From: Nocardioides sp. Root1257
GTDB taxonomy: Bacteria > Actinomycetota > Actinomycetes > Propionibacteriales > Nocardioidaceae
Reading direction: 5' to 3'
Assembly: GCF_001425175.1 (NCBI RefSeq)
Contig: NZ_LMDV01000001.1
Span: forward strand, 1,013,454-1,077,453
DNA: 64,000 bases
Positions 63,697-64,000 of the stretch are shown piece by piece; within the stretch, counting starts at the first letter, position 1, and every line of letters begins with the position of its first letter. The notes beneath the pieces were generated by a model. The model worked only from the letters and a program-made list of their open reading frames with translations. It was not told the DNA's origin and searched no databases. Both the position numbers and the translations under genes were made by a program.

Positions 63697-64000
63697 GGGT
63701 CTCTCCCTTGATCAGCGACTTCGCGACGACGGTGCGGAGGATGTCGTTGGTGCCCTCGCCGATGCTCATCAGGATCGAGTCGCGGTAGAGCCGCTCGACC
63801 TCGAACTCGGTGGAGTAGCCGTAGCCGCCGTGCACCTTCATCGCGTCGATCGCGGCCTGGAGCGCGACCTCGGAGCAGAAGATCTTGGCCATGCCGGTCG
63901 CCCCGTCCGCGCGGCCGCGGCGTACGGCGTCGGCCGCCCAGTAGGCCATCAGCCGGGCCGCCTGGACCTGGGTGCCGAGCTCGCCGAGCTTGAGCTGGAT
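63686..64000 (-). CDS. Acyl-CoA dehydrogenase, C-terminal part (cut by window)
   Basis: The C-terminal 104 or so residues of an FAD-linked acyl-CoA dehydrogenase; the start lies right of the window. The visible part is the four-helix C-terminal domain: LGELGTQVQAARLMAYWAA, AKIFCSEVALQAAIDAMKVHGGYGYSTEFEVERLYRD (in part) and the FAD-contact motif IGEGTNDILRTVVAKSL. These are diagnostic. It overlaps the CitE-like gene by 11 bp, forming a CoA-ester catabolic operon. Confidence 0.95.
   Translation of the reverse strand: MQLKLGELGTQVQAARLMAYWAADAVRRGRADGATGMAKIFCSEVALQAAIDAMKVHGGYGYSTEFEVERLYRDSILMSIGEGTNDILRTVVAKSLIKGETRVG

Noticed and set aside
1-64000. Prophage, integrative element or insertion sequence
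   Set aside because: No integrase, transposase, phage structural gene or attachment-site duplication is visible, and base composition looks even throughout.
1-64000. tRNA or rRNA genes
   Set aside because: Scanning the gaps between genes by eye I found no cloverleaf with conserved T-loop sequence; a covariance-model search would be decisive.

Overview
The window is a chromosomal segment of a high-GC actinobacterium. Codon use is strongly G/C-ending, GTG starts and ATGA/GTGA stop-start overlaps are common, several mRNAs look leaderless, and there are DtxR/IdeR-type iron boxes and a PknG-type kinase. The gene set (PknG with GlnH and a GlnX-like protein, a SigE-family sigma factor, efeUOB, a chemoreceptor, a MocR/YczE pair) fits Nocardioidaceae, probably Nocardioides or a close relative. 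That placement is an inference from gene content, not a database result. I see no rRNA, tRNA, CRISPR array, prophage or insertion sequence.

Layout: (1) 1-7300, siderophore-iron uptake: two FecCD permeases, an ATPase and a binding lipoprotein on the + strand, then two tandem paralogous binding lipoproteins on the - strand behind a DtxR/IdeR box. (2) 7300-11430, a GIY-YIG protein flanked by REP-like repeats, ilvE, leuB with a 45-residue companion, and a methyltransferase. (3) 11432-23406, a tight ten-gene - strand operon read TelA, XpaC-like, CbxX/EccA-type AAA+, GlnX-like, GlnH, coiled-coil protein, PknG, PP2C, VWA, FHA. This is the most interesting part of the window. (4) 23471-35766, a BciA-like reductase, a divergent YczE/MocR pair, arylamine N-acetyltransferase, a divergent SDR/LysR pair, a thioesterase, a chemoreceptor, an MFS exporter and a SigE-family sigma operon. 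(5) 35775-40090, serA, an ABC-F ATPase with a possible attenuating leader, a VOC protein and a GNAT acetyltransferase. (6) 40113-43453, efeUOB behind a DtxR box. (7) 43493-64000, a DsbA-like oxidoreductase, an APC permease, then catabolic genes: acyl-CoA ligase, His-rich cupin, CopD-like membrane protein, FAD dehydrogenase, CoA transferase, cyclase-family hydrolase, MmgE/PrpD, hydantoinase-like amidohydrolase, MDR reductase, SDR, CitE-like lyase and acyl-CoA dehydrogenase. A histidine kinase and a secreted Ig-like protein lie among them.

How the genes work together: the ten-gene operon joins an extracytoplasmic amino-acid sensor (GlnH with GlnX) to a soluble Ser/Thr kinase (PknG), a matching phosphatase (PP2C), a phosphothreonine reader (FHA) and effector-like VWA, AAA+ and TelA proteins. 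Kinase, phosphatase and reader share an unusual zinc-knuckle tag (GYC-x2-CG), which suggests one signalling assembly. The catabolic region looks like a pathway for a cyclic amide or organic acid channelled through CoA esters. Four of its promoters or related loci carry similar ATATACGAT-type operators, so a single regulator, not in this window, may control them. The iron genes at both ends of the first 44 kb share DtxR/IdeR boxes.
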